Below are positions 54,553 to 62,450 of a stretch of 64,000 bases of DNA, one piece after another. Position numbers and translations under genes: made by a program. The number at the start of each line of letters is the position of its first letter. The stretch's first letter is position 1. This stretch comes from Chryseobacterium soli (lineage in GTDB: Bacteria > Bacteroidota > Bacteroidia > Flavobacteriales > Weeksellaceae): the NCBI RefSeq assembly GCF_000737705.1, contig NZ_JPRH01000001.1, forward strand, positions 682,001 through 746,000. Direction: 5' to 3'. Below the pieces are notes generated by a model that was given only the letters and a program-made list of their open reading frames with translations, was not told where the DNA came from and made no database searches.

Positions 54553-55251
54553 ATGGAAAAAATCATACAAATAACCTCAGGAAGAGGACCTTTAGAATGC
54601 CAGTGGGTAGTTGCCAAGGTATTGAAGGCTTTCCTTGATGAGGCGAAACAAAATACGATAGACTACGAAATCATTCATCGGGAAAATGGGGACGAAAACC
54701 TCACTTTAAAATCTGCAACTCTTCTTTTAAAGGGGAAAAATGTTTCAGAATTCCTTACCAGCTGGTTGGGAAGTATCTGCTGGACGGGTAAAAGTACCTT
54801 CAGAAAATTCCATAAAAGAAGCAATTGGTTCATCGGTATTTTTGAAATTGAAGACATTGAAAAGATACATTTCAATGAAAAAGACATCCAGTTTCAAACT
54901 ACAAGAAGCCAGGGAAGCGGAGGGCAGAATGTGAATAAAGTGAATACAGCCGTTCGGGCCACTCATATTCCAACAGGAGAGAGTGTTTTTGCACAGGACT
55001 CCCGTTCACAGCTTGACAATAAAAAATTGGCAGTTGCACGGCTTCATGAAAAAGTGATGGGGCTGTACATCCGGCAGCTGGAAAAAAGAATGCAGGAAAC
55101 CTGGAACAATCATCTGCAGGTACAAAGAGGAAATCCGGTCCGTACATTTTCAGGAACAGATTTTAAGAAGAATTATCAGGAAAAGTCTTTCAAGAAACAA
55201 AGAAACACGTTAAAAAACGAACTTAAAAACTACAGGAATGACCTTAACTAA
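54553..55251 (+). CDS. prfH: Peptide chain release factor homolog PrfH
   Basis: PrfH is a release-factor-like protein paired with RtcB2; published work (Tian and co-workers, as I recall) links it to rescue of ribosomes with a cleaved 16S rRNA decoding centre. The 232-residue protein has the PrfH signature start ITSGRGPLECQWVVAKVL, a TGKSTFRKFHKRSNWFIG block, and the GGQ motif at residues 123-125 ([14 protein letters not shown]). It lacks the codon-recognition domain of RF1/RF2. Its end overlaps the next gene by 14 bases. Confidence 0.93.
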   Translation: MEKIIQITSGRGPLECQWVVAKVLKAFLDEAKQNTIDYEIIHRENGDENLTLKSATLLLKGKNVSEFLTSWLGSICWTGKSTFRKFHKRSNWFIGIFEIEDIEKIHFNEKDIQFQTTRSQGSGGQNVNKVNTAVRATHIPTGESVFAQDSRSQLDNKKLAVARLHEKVMGLYIRQLEKRMQETWNNHLQVQRGNPVRTFSGTDFKKNYQEKSFKKQRNTLKNELKNYRNDLN

Positions 55252-55753
55252 AAATAAATATTATTTTGAGGCACTGGACAATTATCCATACAGTCTTCCG
55301 GATTGCCTGGAAGCACTAAACTATGCCTTGTCGTACGACCCTGAAGATGCAGACAGCCTTTGCCTGATGGGAAGAATATACAGTGAAATGCTGATTGATT
55401 ACGAAAAAGCAAAGCTTTATTTCGAAGAGGCGATGCAGCATGATGTAACCAATCTCAATACCCCACATTATTATATCAGATGTCTTTTAGATAATGAAGA
55501 CCTGGAAGAAGCGGAAAAATTGATTGAATATGCATTAAAAATCAAAGGGATCGATAAATGCAGAATATTAATACTTAAATCTTTACTTTTCGAGATCAGG
55601 CTGGAATATAAAAAAGTACTGAAACACTTGAAAGAAGCAAAAAAATACAGCTATGCGCAAAGTATGCTTGATGTTTTAAATGGAAAAATAAAATTTATAA
55701 AAGCAAAATCCCCTGAAAAAGTAAAGAAAAAACCCAAAAAGAAGACTAAATAA
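55238..55753 (+). CDS. TPR protein at the end of the RNA-repair locus
   Basis: A 171-residue helical protein with about three TPR-like repeats (YALSYDPEDADSLCLMGRIY, DYEKAKLYFEEAMQHDV, DLEEAEKLIEYALKIKG) and a strongly basic tail (KSPEKVKKKPKKKTK), which could bind nucleic acid. It starts 14 bases inside prfH and is therefore translationally coupled. The function is unknown, but its place suggests a protein-binding or scaffold role in the RtcB-PrfH pathway. Confidence 0.7.
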   Translation: MTLTKNKYYFEALDNYPYSLPDCLEALNYALSYDPEDADSLCLMGRIYSEMLIDYEKAKLYFEEAMQHDVTNLNTPHYYIRCLLDNEDLEEAEKLIEYALKIKGIDKCRILILKSLLFEIRLEYKKVLKHLKEAKKYSYAQSMLDVLNGKIKFIKAKSPEKVKKKPKKKTK

Positions 55754-55771
55754 AATCTTAGTTTAAGCGAA

Positions 55772-55797
55772 AGAGATCACAATGATCTCTTTTTTTG
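55772..55797 (+). terminator. Terminator of the rtcB-prfH locus
   Basis: AGAGATCA and TGATCTCT pair around CAA and are followed by seven T. The ATG at 55782 is inside this hairpin, so the next gene must start later. Confidence 0.88.
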
Positions 55798-55808
55798 TAG
55801 CTTTAAGT

Positions 55809-56801
55809 ATGGAATTACGTTTTGAACTCAAAAATTTACAATTAAAAGAAACTTTCTCCATCGCTTACGGAAACTATGATAAGCGGGAAGCTTTGCTCGT
55901 AGCATTATCCCATCAAGGATGCAAAGGATATGGAGAATGTGTGGCAATAGATTATTATCAAATTGATCTTCAGGTTTTTGTTTCAACCCTGAAAAAAATA
56001 AAATCAACATTTGAATCACAGAAAATAATCCATCCTAAAGAATTTTTCAGATTTTTATCCAATCTACACCTTCATCCTTTTTTACAGTCGGCACTGGATT
56101 GTGCCTATTGGGATCTCTTTGGTAAATTGGAGAATAAAAGTTGTATTGAATTAAATAATCTTCCTTTTGATCATCTGGCTGAAAGTTCTATTACCATTTC
56201 CATAGGTTCTATTGATGAGCAGATCAGGAAAATTGAAAAAAGCAGCTGGCACTGTTTTAAAGTGAAATGCAACGGACTGAATATGAATCATATCGAAAAG
56301 CTTTTGTCATTGCAAAAAAATATAGCTTTAGATTCCAATGCGAGTCTTACCGTTAATGATTGTCTCATACTTCAGGAATATACTCAGGTTGATCAATTCT
56401 CTTATCTTGAACAACCTATGCCGGTTGGACACTATCAAATACTGAAAAAAGACAGTTTTGCCAACTGGATGGCAGATGAAGATTGTCAGAATATAGCCTC
56501 TCTGGAAGAATTAATTCCTTATTACAAAAGCATTAATATTAAACTCATGAAGTGCGGAGGTTTAACTCCCGCTTTGGAAATGATAAATAAAGGAAGAGAA
56601 TTGGGCTATAAAATAATGATCGGCTGCATGACGGAATCTACGGTGGGAATTTCAGCAGCATGTATCTTAGCCGGATTGGCAGACTATTCAGATCTTGACG
56701 GTGCTGAACTTATTGCCAATGATTATGCCAGAGGAAACTTCGTAGACAAGGGAAAAATAATACTATCAGACAAACCCGGGTTAGGGATAGAAATAAAATA
56801 A
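55809..56801 (+). CDS. Enolase-superfamily dipeptide epimerase-like enzyme
   Basis: A 330-residue member of the mandelate racemase/muconate lactonizing enzyme group, most like L-Ala-D/L-Glu epimerases that recycle murein peptides. Motifs: CFKVKCNG (the K-x-K base), IALDSNASL (first metal Asp), YLEQPM (metal Glu), ADED (third metal ligand), and NIKLMKCGGLTPAL (the opposing Lys). It is slightly shorter than most (about 340-360), with a compact N-terminal cap. The TTT-rich terminator just before the ATG 55809 excludes the earlier start at 55782. The exact substrate is not certain. Confidence 0.82.
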   Translation: MELRFELKNLQLKETFSIAYGNYDKREALLVALSHQGCKGYGECVAIDYYQIDLQVFVSTLKKIKSTFESQKIIHPKEFFRFLSNLHLHPFLQSALDCAYWDLFGKLENKSCIELNNLPFDHLAESSITISIGSIDEQIRKIEKSSWHCFKVKCNGLNMNHIEKLLSLQKNIALDSNASLTVNDCLILQEYTQVDQFSYLEQPMPVGHYQILKKDSFANWMADEDCQNIASLEELIPYYKSINIKLMKCGGLTPALEMINKGRELGYKIMIGCMTESTVGISAACILAGLADYSDLDGAELIANDYARGNFVDKGKIILSDKPGLGIEIK

Positions 56802-56827
56802 GCTTTCTGATGAGAGCTTATTTTATA
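56795..56827 (+). terminator. Terminator after the epimerase gene
   Basis: AAAATAAGCT and AGCTTATTTT form a stem with the stop codon inside the left arm. The tail is T/A-rich. Confidence 0.65.
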
Positions 56828-56923
56828 TTTGATCGACAAAGTCATTAGTGCTTATCTTCAGTTTTGAAAATCAGCATTGTAAATGATTTGAAGAAATCTA
56901 TATTTTCTGAAGGAGTGAGTCTG

Positions 56924-57217
56924 TTACTTTTTTACAGAAACAATATAATCATATACCCACTGGTGCTGTTCATCAGTTAATTTAGCTTTTGGAGCCATCG
57001 CATTCATAATGCCTACCCATTTTACAGAAGTATGCGAAGTAGGATCTGGTAATTTATGACATCTTCCGCAAGAGTTTTCGAAAATTGTTTTCCCTTGTGC
57101 AATCTGTTCTGCTGTAGATTGTGCAGCGCCAACAGGTGCCGTTGCTGTCGATGTTTTTGGAGTACAAGAAGCTAGCAGAATACCGGTGAACGTTGCTATA
57201 GCAATTATTTTTTTCAT
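56924..57217 (-). CDS. Small c-type cytochrome lipoprotein
   Basis: A 97-residue electron-transfer protein with a lipoprotein signal (FTGILLASC). The heme-binding motif is CGRCH (about residue 54), and the axial Met is probably in NAMAPKAKLTDEQ. It is likely attached to the periplasmic face of a membrane. I set the start at 57217; the longer frame adds an unlikely N-terminus. It converges with the epimerase gene and is divergent from meaB, 139 bases away. Its redox partner is unknown. Confidence 0.88.
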   Translation of the reverse strand: MKKIIAIATFTGILLASCTPKTSTATAPVGAAQSTAEQIAQGKTIFENSCGRCHKLPDPTSHTSVKWVGIMNAMAPKAKLTDEQHQWVYDYIVSVKK

Positions 57218-57356
57218 GTTTCTTTCTTTGATTGATAACAAATGTAGCAAAATCCCCCTCTTGTTGATAAAATCCCTTCTAGTTTTAATTTAGAAGAAAT
57301 AAAATTAACGGTATGTTGTATGGGATTATGAAGGTTAATTTCCTATTTTTGAACTC

Positions 57357-58346
57357 ATGAAATTTTCTACAGAAGAGTTAATAGAAGGAATACGGTCAGG
57401 AAACAAACGTCTGACCGCAAAAGCTATTACCTTAGTGGAAAGTAAAAAAGCTGAACACAGGCTGCAGGCAGAAGAATTATTAAAGGAAATAATGCCTTTC
57501 ACCGGAAATTCAATCCGGGTAGGAATCACAGGAGTACCTGGGGCCGGAAAGTCTACTTTTATAGAAAATTTCGGACGGCTGGCTATTGCTAATGGAAAAA
57601 AAGTTGCTGTTCTGGCTATTGATCCAAGTTCCTCAATTAATAAAGGAAGTATTTTAGGAGATAAAACCAGAATGGAAGAATTGGCAAAAGAAGAAAATGC
57701 ATTCATCCGTCCTTCCCCGAGTTCAGGTTTTCTGGGCGGCGTTGCCAATACCACTTTTGAAACCATGATGATCTGCGAGGCTGCCGGCTATGATTATATT
57801 CTCATTGAAACCGTAGGAGTAGGGCAGTCGGAAGTTCTGGTAGCTGATATTACCGACGTATTTTTATTTCTTAAAATTATCGGTGGCGGAGATGAACTTC
57901 AGGGCATCAAGCGGGGAATTATGGAGATGGTAGATCTCATTTTCATTAATAAAGTGGAAAAGGATAATTTGCAGAAAGCAAAAAATACCAGATTAGAGCT
58001 GAAAAGGGCTCTCGATTTTATTCCTCCCAAAGAAAAAGACTGGAAAATTCCGGTATTATTGGGCTCGGCATTGCATAATGAAGGACTAGCTGAGGTTTAT
58101 ACCAAAATTGATGAATTCATTGCTTTGAAAAAAAGGGCAGGACGCTTTAACGAGATCAGGACGCATCAGGCAGAAAAACGCTTTGAATACTGGGTTCAGG
58201 AATATATTCTGGCGATGATGAAAAAAAGTGATGCTGTGGAAGAAGCGTATATCAGCCATAAAAAAAATGCTTCGGAAATGGTTTCAAGTCCAAGTACCGA
58301 AGCAAAATTATTTGTAGAAAAATTCTTAGCGAAAGAAAAACGTTAA
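57357..58346 (+). CDS. meaB: Methylmalonyl-CoA mutase-associated GTPase MeaB
   Basis: MeaB is a G3E-family GTPase that gates adenosylcobalamin loading and protects methylmalonyl-CoA mutase. The 329-residue protein has Walker A GVPGAGKST (residues 59-67), VAVLAIDPSSS with the Mg ligand, LIETVGVGQSE (switch/base region), and INKVEKD as the GTP base-specificity motif. It matches the mutase gene about 10 kb upstream. Its stop overlaps the convergent DUF4251 gene by 4 bases. Confidence 0.93.
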   Translation: MKFSTEELIEGIRSGNKRLTAKAITLVESKKAEHRLQAEELLKEIMPFTGNSIRVGITGVPGAGKSTFIENFGRLAIANGKKVAVLAIDPSSSINKGSILGDKTRMEELAKEENAFIRPSPSSGFLGGVANTTFETMMICEAAGYDYILIETVGVGQSEVLVADITDVFLFLKIIGGGDELQGIKRGIMEMVDLIFINKVEKDNLQKAKNTRLELKRALDFIPPKEKDWKIPVLLGSALHNEGLAEVYTKIDEFIALKKRAGRFNEIRTHQAEKRFEYWVQEYILAMMKKSDAVEEAYISHKKNASEMVSSPSTEAKLFVEKFLAKEKR

Positions 58347-58888
58347 GGTTTACTTTTTTCTTCGTTTTTAGAAACGAAGCCATCATATGTTATGGGCTGA
58401 CGATCATTACTTCTCATCGACACGAAAGCTTTTCCGTTTTTATACACTTCAATGATCATTTCATCTACGTTACTCACGTCATTAGGTTTAATTTTTACTA
58501 CCCAATTCCCTTTTTTATTTTGTGTTTTTGTAATTCCAAAATCTTTTGAGGTGAACCGATAGCTGGTTTTATCGTTTCCGCCACCAAATGTTGAAGCTGT
58601 AAAAAGCCTTCCAAAATAAGGGAGAACGACTTCTACCACATTATTCCTCAGTTCAACGGTGTAATTTCCGTTCAAATCTAAGATTCGGGAAGCAGGAGCA
58701 TTCGGTATTGAGTTCATCACATTGATGACATCGTAATTTGTTGGATTTGCTCTCTGGGCATAGAAGGTAAATTCCTGGGAATTCACCATCGCATCTACTG
58801 TTTTTGGATCTGACGAGCCTTGCGAAGCACAGCTCTGGAAGAAAAATAAAAATCCAAAAATAAATATAAGTGAAATATACTTTTTCAT
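58343..58888 (-). CDS. DUF4251 family lipoprotein
   Basis: A 181-residue protein with a lipoprotein signal (IFGFLFFFQSC, Cys near residue 20). It matches DUF4251: EFTFYAQRANPTNYDVINVMN, a TASTFGGGNDKTSYRFTSKD block, and a NGKAFVSMRSNDRQPITYDG end. I choose ATG 58888 since the earlier start adds residues unlike a signal peptide. The family is common in Bacteroidota and has no known function. Confidence 0.82.
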   Translation of the reverse strand: MKKYISLIFIFGFLFFFQSCASQGSSDPKTVDAMVNSQEFTFYAQRANPTNYDVINVMNSIPNAPASRILDLNGNYTVELRNNVVEVVLPYFGRLFTASTFGGGNDKTSYRFTSKDFGITKTQNKKGNWVVKIKPNDVSNVDEMIIEVYKNGKAFVSMRSNDRQPITYDGFVSKNEEKSKP

Positions 58889-58995
58889 AATCGTAATAAT
58901 TGTTAAATTTAAACAAGCAAAATACATGCAAATATATTCCTTCTAAAATTTTTTGGAATAAAAATTGTTAATGTTGAACTATTAACACACGAACT

Positions 58996-59802
58996 ATGAA
59001 ATTAACACATCTACTTGGAATGGGAGCACTGGCTGTATCAGTTGCCGCTTGTACTACAAACCCAATTACAGGAAGGTCTTCGCTGCAGTTGGCAAATAAC
59101 TCAGAAATTTTGACAATGTCTTCTCAGGAATATAAAACAACTTTATCTAAAGGTAAAGTAATTACCGGGACATCAGACGCAAAAAGAGTAGCCAATGTAG
59201 GAACCAGAATAAAAGGTGCAGCAGAAAGATATTACCAGAGCATTGGGAGATCCGCAGATCTTGCCAACTATAACTGGGAATTCAATCTTTTACAAAGCAG
59301 TGAGCTTAATGCCTGGTGTATGCCTGGAGGTAAGGTTGCAGTATATACTGGAATATTACCTGTTACCAAAGATGATAACGGACTTGCCGTAGTATTAGGA
59401 CATGAAGTGTCTCATGCATTAGCCGGTCATGGAAATGAAAGAATCTCCCAGGCTATGGTTGCCCAATATGGAGGGGCTATTCTTGGTGGAACGATTTCAA
59501 ATGCTCAATGGGCAAGTGTATTCCAGAAGGTATATCCGGTTGGATCTCAGGTTGCTTTATTGAAATACGGAAGAAACCAAGAGTCAGAAGCTGATGAAAT
59601 GGGACTTTATCTGATGTCAATGGCGGGATATGATCCAAGAGCGGCCATTCCTTTCTGGAACAGGATGGAAGGTGCTTCTTCAGGATCAAGACAGCCAGAG
59701 TTTTTATCTACCCACCCGAATCCTGAAACAAGGATTTCAGATATTAATAAAGACCTTCCCAAAGCCCTTGAATATTATAAGGCTGCAGGAGGAAAAATAT
59801 AA
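58996..59802 (+). CDS. M48 family metalloprotease lipoprotein
   Basis: A 268-residue zinc protease anchored by lipidation (AVSVAAC, Cys19) and probably in the periplasm at the outer membrane, like BepA/LoiP. The typical TTNPITGRSSLQL stretch follows the lipid Cys. The zinc motif HEVSH is at 136-140 and the third ligand Glu is in ESEADEMGLYLM. The HP-type C-terminal motif is FLSTHPNPETRI. It may take part in outer-membrane quality control. It is transcribed singly. Confidence 0.9.
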   Translation: MKLTHLLGMGALAVSVAACTTNPITGRSSLQLANNSEILTMSSQEYKTTLSKGKVITGTSDAKRVANVGTRIKGAAERYYQSIGRSADLANYNWEFNLLQSSELNAWCMPGGKVAVYTGILPVTKDDNGLAVVLGHEVSHALAGHGNERISQAMVAQYGGAILGGTISNAQWASVFQKVYPVGSQVALLKYGRNQESEADEMGLYLMSMAGYDPRAAIPFWNRMEGASSGSRQPEFLSTHPNPETRISDINKDLPKALEYYKAAGGKI

Positions 59803-59895
59803 GGAATCATTTACATTCCAATCCTTAATAAAGCCTTATTATATTTTCAATAAATTGATAAGGCTTTCAATGACTTAACCACCTAACACAATATT

Positions 59896-60207
59896 ATGAA
59901 GAGTTTATCAATCACAGGACTTATCCTTTTAGCAGTATCGGCATTACTGTTTTATCTGACTACAGATTTTACAGTTGAGAAAATTACCATGTCTCATGTC
60001 ATGGGAGTTATGGCTGGAGTAGGCATTGGTTTAATTATCGGCGGAATGGTAGGATATGTAAGTAAGGGGAGCGCGATAAAAGCGGAGCAGCAAAGAAAGG
60101 AGTTTAAACAACTTCAGAAAGATAAAGAAGAACTGGAGAAGCAAACAGCTGAAATAGCAAAACGTGAAGCTGAATTACAGGCACAAAATAGAAATCCTCA
60201 AATTTAA
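59896..60207 (+). CDS. Small membrane protein with coiled-coil tail
   Basis: A 103-residue protein with two transmembrane helices (LILLAVSALLFYLTTDF, and a glycine-rich GVMAGVGIGLIIGGMVGYV) and a C-terminal charged coiled coil (KDKEELEKQTAEIAKREAEL). This layout resembles small envelope or phage-shock-like membrane proteins, but no family was recognised. The 3' end overlaps the terminator hairpin. Confidence 0.65.
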   Translation: MKSLSITGLILLAVSALLFYLTTDFTVEKITMSHVMGVMAGVGIGLIIGGMVGYVSKGSAIKAEQQRKEFKQLQKDKEELEKQTAEIAKREAELQAQNRNPQI

Positions 60208-60224
60208 AATTTGAGGATTTTTTT
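60192..60224. terminator. Terminator overlapping the small membrane gene end
   Basis: AAATCCTCAAATTT pairs with AAATTTGAGGATTT with almost no loop and is followed by T. It lies between convergent genes. Confidence 0.78.
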
Positions 60225-60246
60225 ATAGATGTTATTTTCGAAGGAA

Positions 60247-60864
60247 TTAAAATTTATATCCAAGCCCCACCATAAATAGGTTAGGTCTGTTGTCGTATCT
60301 TATTTCTTCACCGGATACTTTATTGATGAAGTTTCTGGTATCTTTACTAAATGCACCTTCATATTTTGCATTCACAATAAGTTTCTTTATTTCAAGCTGT
60401 GCTCCAAACTGGTATCCAACTGTGAAATTGTTTTTAACATTTTCCTTAAAATCGTTGAATGTATTATCCTTGCTCAAATTATAACTGGCAACAGGACCTA
60501 CAAATACGCCCAGCGTATTCCCCAGCACATTGTGTCCTAAAAGCACAGGAAGATCAACACGGTTGCTTTTAACATCGAAACTTGTATTGGATACAGGATC
60601 CGTAAATTCATTCTTAAAATGCGTGTAATACAGTTCCGGCATTAAGAAAAATGAAGTCGGAAGATTTACTCTCAATGAAAGTCCCAAGTTAAAACCTACA
60701 TTATTACTTCCTTTATTTTCTATAGCATTATTTACTGTTCCTGAAATATTTTTCCAAGTTGGAGAACCTGTTGGAAATATTAAATTCGCTTTACCTGCAA
60801 GGGATATCTGTGCAGAAGCGAACATAGAAATACCTATTAATGCGATACTAAATACCTTTTTCAT
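60247..60864 (-). CDS. Outer membrane beta-barrel protein
   Basis: A 205-residue protein with a signal peptide (IALIGISMFASAQ) and a PorT/OmpW-like small barrel: alternating hydrophobic strands (VGFNLGLSLRVNLPTSFFLMPELYY, NTLGVFVGPVASYNLS) and a C-terminal GLGYKF that ends in Phe, as needed for BAM recognition. It is the last gene of the mlaE-mlaF unit and overlaps mlaF by 17 bases, so it may be connected with lipid transport. Confidence 0.82.
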   Translation of the reverse strand: MKKVFSIALIGISMFASAQISLAGKANLIFPTGSPTWKNISGTVNNAIENKGSNNVGFNLGLSLRVNLPTSFFLMPELYYTHFKNEFTDPVSNTSFDVKSNRVDLPVLLGHNVLGNTLGVFVGPVASYNLSKDNTFNDFKENVKNNFTVGYQFGAQLEIKKLIVNAKYEGAFSKDTRNFINKVSGEEIRYDNRPNLFMVGLGYKF

Positions 60865-61663
60865 TGTCGTCTATTTTTGTAATTGTATTCTCAATAGTTT
60901 TATTATTCTCAAGTAGATATTCTCTCAGTTCTTTAAACAGTTCTGATGAATAAACGAAGTCAATAAGATTTTTATTGCCTGCTGTAATCAAAACATCTTT
61001 ATTTCCTTCCCATTCTTTGATGCCTAATCTCAGATAGACAATCTTTTCACCGATAGTCATTACAGAGTTCATATCATGTGTATTGATAATGGTAGTGGTG
61101 TTGTATTCTTTCGTAATTTCCAGAAGAAGATCATCAATTACATTAGAAGTATAAGGATCAAGACCGGAGTTCGGCTCATCACAGAACAAATATTTCGGGT
61201 GATTTACAATAGCTCTCGCAATGGCCACCCTTTTTTGCATTCCTCCTGAAATCTCAGATGGAAATTTTCTGTTGGCTTTATCTAAATGTACTCTTCCAAT
61301 CACCTCAAAAACCCTTCTTTTCTTCTCTCTGAATGTCAGATTAGTGAACATATCCAAAGGGAACATGATATTTTCTTCCACTGTTAAAGAGTCAAACAGG
61401 GCACTTCCCTGGAACAGGGTTCCGATCTCGGAGCGTAAATGCTGTTTCTCTTCTCTGTTCATCACATTAATATCTCTTCCATCAAAAAGGATTTCTCCTG
61501 AAGAAGGTTGGTATACATTCAATAAACTTTTCAGGAAAACCGTTTTTCCTGAGCCACTCTGGCCAATAATCAAGTTTACTTTTCCTTTCTCAAAAGTGGT
61601 TGAAATTCCTTTAAGTACTTCAACGTCATCAAAACTCTTTTTAAGATCTTTTACCTCAATCAT
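60848..61663 (-). CDS. mlaF: Lipid-transport ABC ATPase MlaF-like
   Basis: A 271-residue ATPase of the MlaF group, driving phospholipid traffic between the membranes. Walker A is GQSGSGKT (34-41), the signature is ISGGMQKRVAIA, and Walker B is YLFCDEPNSGLDP. MIEVKDLKKSF is the correct start: its ATG overlaps the stop codon of the permease gene by one base (TAATG). A longer upstream frame is ruled out because it would run through the permease end. The partner MCE-domain substrate-binding protein is not in this window. Confidence 0.9.
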   Translation of the reverse strand: MIEVKDLKKSFDDVEVLKGISTTFEKGKVNLIIGQSGSGKTVFLKSLLNVYQPSSGEILFDGRDINVMNREEKQHLRSEIGTLFQGSALFDSLTVEENIMFPLDMFTNLTFREKKRRVFEVIGRVHLDKANRKFPSEISGGMQKRVAIARAIVNHPKYLFCDEPNSGLDPYTSNVIDDLLLEITKEYNTTTIINTHDMNSVMTIGEKIVYLRLGIKEWEGNKDVLITAGNKNLIDFVYSSELFKELREYLLENNKTIENTITKIDDNEKGI

Positions 61664-62415
61664 TAGCTTAATATTAGTTGGGTTAAAACTAGCTCGGAAA
61701 GGATAATGAAAACCATCGTCCAAACTACTGCCTGAGTACTTGCTCTACCCACTTCCAGCGATCCTCCTTTCACGAAATATCCGAAATAAGCAGGTACTGA
61801 AGCAATGATAAAGGCAAATACGGTGGTTTTTGCAAATGCATAGTAGATAAATAAATTAGGCATATACATCTGTATCCCTGTAATATAATCCGATTCCGTC
61901 CAGTTTCCGGTTAAAATCCCTGCCATATAACCTCCGCCGATACCAAATACGATGCTGATGGCAATCAGTATAGGATTAAAGATCATACACGCGAGTATTT
62001 TAGGTAATATCAGGAAGTTGGGAGAGTTTACTCCCATAATATCAAGTGCATCGATCTGCTCCGAAACCCTCATTGTTCCTATACTTGAAGCAATATATGA
62101 GCCAACTTTTCCTGCCAGAATCAAGCTGATAATGGTTGGAGAGAATTCCAGTACCAAAACAGCTTTTGTTGCATATCCCACGAATGAATGCGGGATCGGA
62201 AATGAAGATGCATCAAAATTATTGAACATCTGAATGGCAACTACTGCTCCTACAAATATAGAAGTGAATATAACGAGCCCAAATGAATTGACTCCCAAAT
62301 CGTTTATTTCTCTCATGAACAGCTTCCAGAATACCCTCATTTTCTGAGGTTTCTGAAGGGATTTACCTAGAAGGATCATGTATTCTCCTACTGCTGTAAA
62401 AAACTTTTTTAACAT
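61663..62415 (-). CDS. mlaE: Lipid-transport ABC permease MlaE-like
   Basis: A 250-residue permease with five to six hydrophobic helices. The MlaE signature is clear: MRVFWKLFMREINDLGVNS at the N-terminal side, FTSIFVGAVVAIQM, VGYATKAVLVLEFSPTIISL, and GTMRVSEQIDALDIMGVNS. It forms the inner-membrane part of the retrograde phospholipid system. The gene precedes mlaF with overlapping stop/start codons and follows 35 bases after the glycosylphosphotransferase start region in transcription order. Confidence 0.9.
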   Translation of the reverse strand: MLKKFFTAVGEYMILLGKSLQKPQKMRVFWKLFMREINDLGVNSFGLVIFTSIFVGAVVAIQMFNNFDASSFPIPHSFVGYATKAVLVLEFSPTIISLILAGKVGSYIASSIGTMRVSEQIDALDIMGVNSPNFLILPKILACMIFNPILIAISIVFGIGGGYMAGILTGNWTESDYITGIQMYMPNLFIYYAFAKTTVFAFIIASVPAYFGYFVKGGSLEVGRASTQAVVWTMVFIILSELVLTQLILS

Positions 62416-62450
62416 GGTGCTAAATTAGACTATTTTTATTAAAGCATTAT

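Noticed and set aside
55782..55808. Upstream ATG for the dipeptide-epimerase-like gene
   Set aside because: The ATG lies inside the terminator hairpin of the previous gene; ATG 55809 fits the family start.
61221..61706. 161-codon open frame on the plus strand
   Set aside because: It is antisense to mlaF and has no promoter or family motif.
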